DNA of 64,000 nt from Anseranas semipalmata (lineage: Eukaryota > Chordata > Aves > Anseriformes > Anseranatidae), in the NCBI GenBank assembly GCA_013399115.1, contig VXAA01001143.1:240970-304969 (forward strand). Direction: 5' to 3'. The notes beneath the pieces were generated by a model. That model was not told where the DNA came from. It made no database searches and saw nothing but the letters and a program-made list of their open reading frames with translations. Positions 62,501-64,000 of the stretch are shown here, in pieces. Made by a program: the position numbers and the translations under genes. Numbering within the stretch: position 1 is the stretch's first letter; each line of letters starts with the position of its first letter.

Positions 62501-63627
62501 CTGGGAGGGCAAAGGGGAGAGCTGGAAAAGTCACCTGAACCATTTTGATATCCCTGATGGTTTTTCTGGGCATTTCCCTCAGTCTCCTGCTTGTGGAGGT
62601 GACATGGGCAGAGTCAATATCCTTTGTTAAAAATAAAAAGGAACAAAACAGAGTATAGAGTAAATAAAGAGTTTCCCATCTCATGTCTGTTTTTCATGAA
62701 GGCCTTGGATCTTCCAGCTAGCCAAATGCATGGGGAAAGAAGAGTGATATTTATGTCCTTCAAAACCAGCAGTGCCAATTGCCACAGCCCTGTTGACTTG
62801 GGGAGAGTTGTGCTGATTTTCATTAGCAGGCCCTTAAGGGCATGGTCTGCAGAATTAAATGTGTTCTGAGCAGAAAACAAGTGGCCAGATTATGGCTCTC
62901 CAGTGGGAACACAGCAACAGACTTTCTTCATCCTATTTTTCTACATGTACAAAGGCTGAGAAGTAAAGAGGGAAATGCTGAGTGTGCTAAAAACTGTTCA
63001 AATTCTTGTGGATGCTTGGAGGAACTGGTATACAATTATGAGGCCATTCTCTCTGCTGGCAAATTAACAACTTAGAAAAATTACAACAGGGGAGAAAAAA
63101 GAAAAAAAAAAAGACATGGAAATTCTGTTAATGAAAGAGAACAATGAAAATCAAAGCTAAAGATGGAAGAAACTGAGTGGGCCCCATCCAGTTCATTGCC
63201 TGCTAGGCTGGATTTCTGCCTATAGTAATTTATGCCATAGCCTTGGAAGTGAAAACAGATTTCATTTACTACTGAACAGTACTACTCTGTGCAGATAGAG
63301 TTCATGGCCTCACAGCGTTTCTGAGAAGGTATTGTGGGATTATTGCTCCCACTTTGCAGTTGGGAAAGGTAATGCCACTTGAATTCTTTAATTTAGGCTC
63401 TGGTGATGGGAAATCTAATTAGGACTCGGGTGTCAGAGGGCTGTCCCCTTGTCTCCTGTTGTCACATTGCCTGGCTGCCTTGGAAAGTGTCAAGATAAAA
63501 GAGGTCCCAGTTAAGACTGGTGTTAATGTGTGCAAGGCTCTGCATGAAGATCATTCCTTCCCCAGGTGTTTGTCACTCAATGGTTTGATGGCAGAGTTGG
63601 ATGGAAGATGCTCCTCTGATAGAGTAG

Positions 63628-63722
63628 CTTTAACTACACCTTAAGATAGAATAATAATCTGAAAAAAAAAGTTAAAACTTTCATCTTTAACTACACCTTA
63701 AGACAGAAGAATAATCTGAAAC
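63628..63722 (+). repeat. Direct duplication of a 37-bp segment with a 20-bp spacer
   Basis: The segment beginning ctttaactacaccttaaga (63628-63664) recurs at 63685-63721 with two differences. The copies are separated by an A-rich spacer. The origin looks like a local duplication. Confidence 0.88.
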
Positions 63723-64000
63723 ATTTGGCTTCCTTTTCTTTTTCACTAGTTTCACTAGCACCTAGGAGAGCCCAAAGAATAGCCTGCCCTACCAGCTAAG
63801 ATCAAGACAGCAATGGCGGGCCCCTGCTTGCTCACATCACCATCACTGCCACAGTCACAATCTTCCTCAGAGAGCTGGGCCTTGAGAATCGCACATGTTC
63901 TGTTGCAAAATGTCAAAAAGCAGGTAAAATTAGTATTTGGAGAAAAGTTCCTATGGAAAAAAGTATATGTTCCCCAAGAGCCAAATGAAAAAAAAAAAAA

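Larger units (their letters stand above)
52743..64000. other. Right-hand non-coding stretch
   Basis: About 11.3 kb with no exon I can support. It includes poly-A or poly-T tracts (55422-55440, 55696-55714, 58857-58875), a TA repeat at 59558, a direct duplication at 63628, and ordinary unique sequence. The end of a FREM1-like gene (rest of Calx-beta, linker and C-type lectin) should lie here or to the right of the window but could not be recognised. Confidence 0.5.

Noticed and set aside
1..64000. tRNA, rRNA, CRISPR arrays, riboswitches or bacterial-type operons
   Set aside because: None seen; the sequence is vertebrate nuclear DNA and no tRNA-like A/B box pair or regularly spaced repeat array was noticed.

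Overview
The window is vertebrate nuclear DNA, almost certainly from a bird. It is mostly intronic-looking, has long gene-poor stretches, and carries a 5'-truncated CR1 LINE tail on the minus strand at about 6.87-7.05 kb, the signature avian retroposon. Other repeats are few. There is one assembly gap (23573-24400) and two single unknown bases (32640, 40584). No bacterial-type features are present.

The only gene I can recognise is a plus-strand member of the FRAS1/FREM extracellular-matrix family, best matched to FREM1. I recovered ten exon-sized homology blocks in the order expected for the protein: CSPG (NG2-like) repeat exons at 2530-2886, 3079-3463, 3506-3594 (weak), 4218-4570, 5715-5864, 15715-15892, 16368-16528, 26401-26545 and 39260-39524, then the first exon of a Calx-beta domain at 52622-52742. 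Most lie between recognisable AG and GT splice signals, and intron phases agree at several junctions. Many small exons argue for FREM1 (or FRAS1) rather than FREM2/FREM3, whose CSPG array sits mostly in one giant exon.

The locus looks like a gene in decay. Blocks from 2.5 to 15.9 kb carry in-frame stops (TAA 2647, TAG 3233, TAA 3377, TGA 3577, TGA 4293, TAA 15744), at least one clear frameshift (about 15820), a probable one near 2800, and an 18-bp tandem duplication that adds stops. The exons at 5715, 26401 and 39260 are open, the last two being very close to family consensus with perfect splice sites. Several expected exons were not found: before 15715, between 16528 and 26401, between 26545 and 39260, between 39524 and 52622, and everything after 52742 including the C-type lectin end. 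This fits a unitary pseudogene, a degenerate duplicate or sex-chromosome gametolog, or a gene now producing only a truncated product.

A CpG island at about 23.06-23.57 kb runs into the gap. It lies between the broken 5' exons and the well-preserved exons at 26.4 and 39.3 kb, so an alternative promoter is possible but unproven. The rest is intron-like DNA with simple repeats, a 16-bp minisatellite (24861), a 21-base C run (29625), short tandem duplications, and AT-rich, non-repetitive stretches near 34.8-35.3 and 42.7-43.35 kb that could be conserved non-coding elements. A 139-codon open frame on the minus strand at the left edge (368-784) looks protein-like but I do not recognise it.
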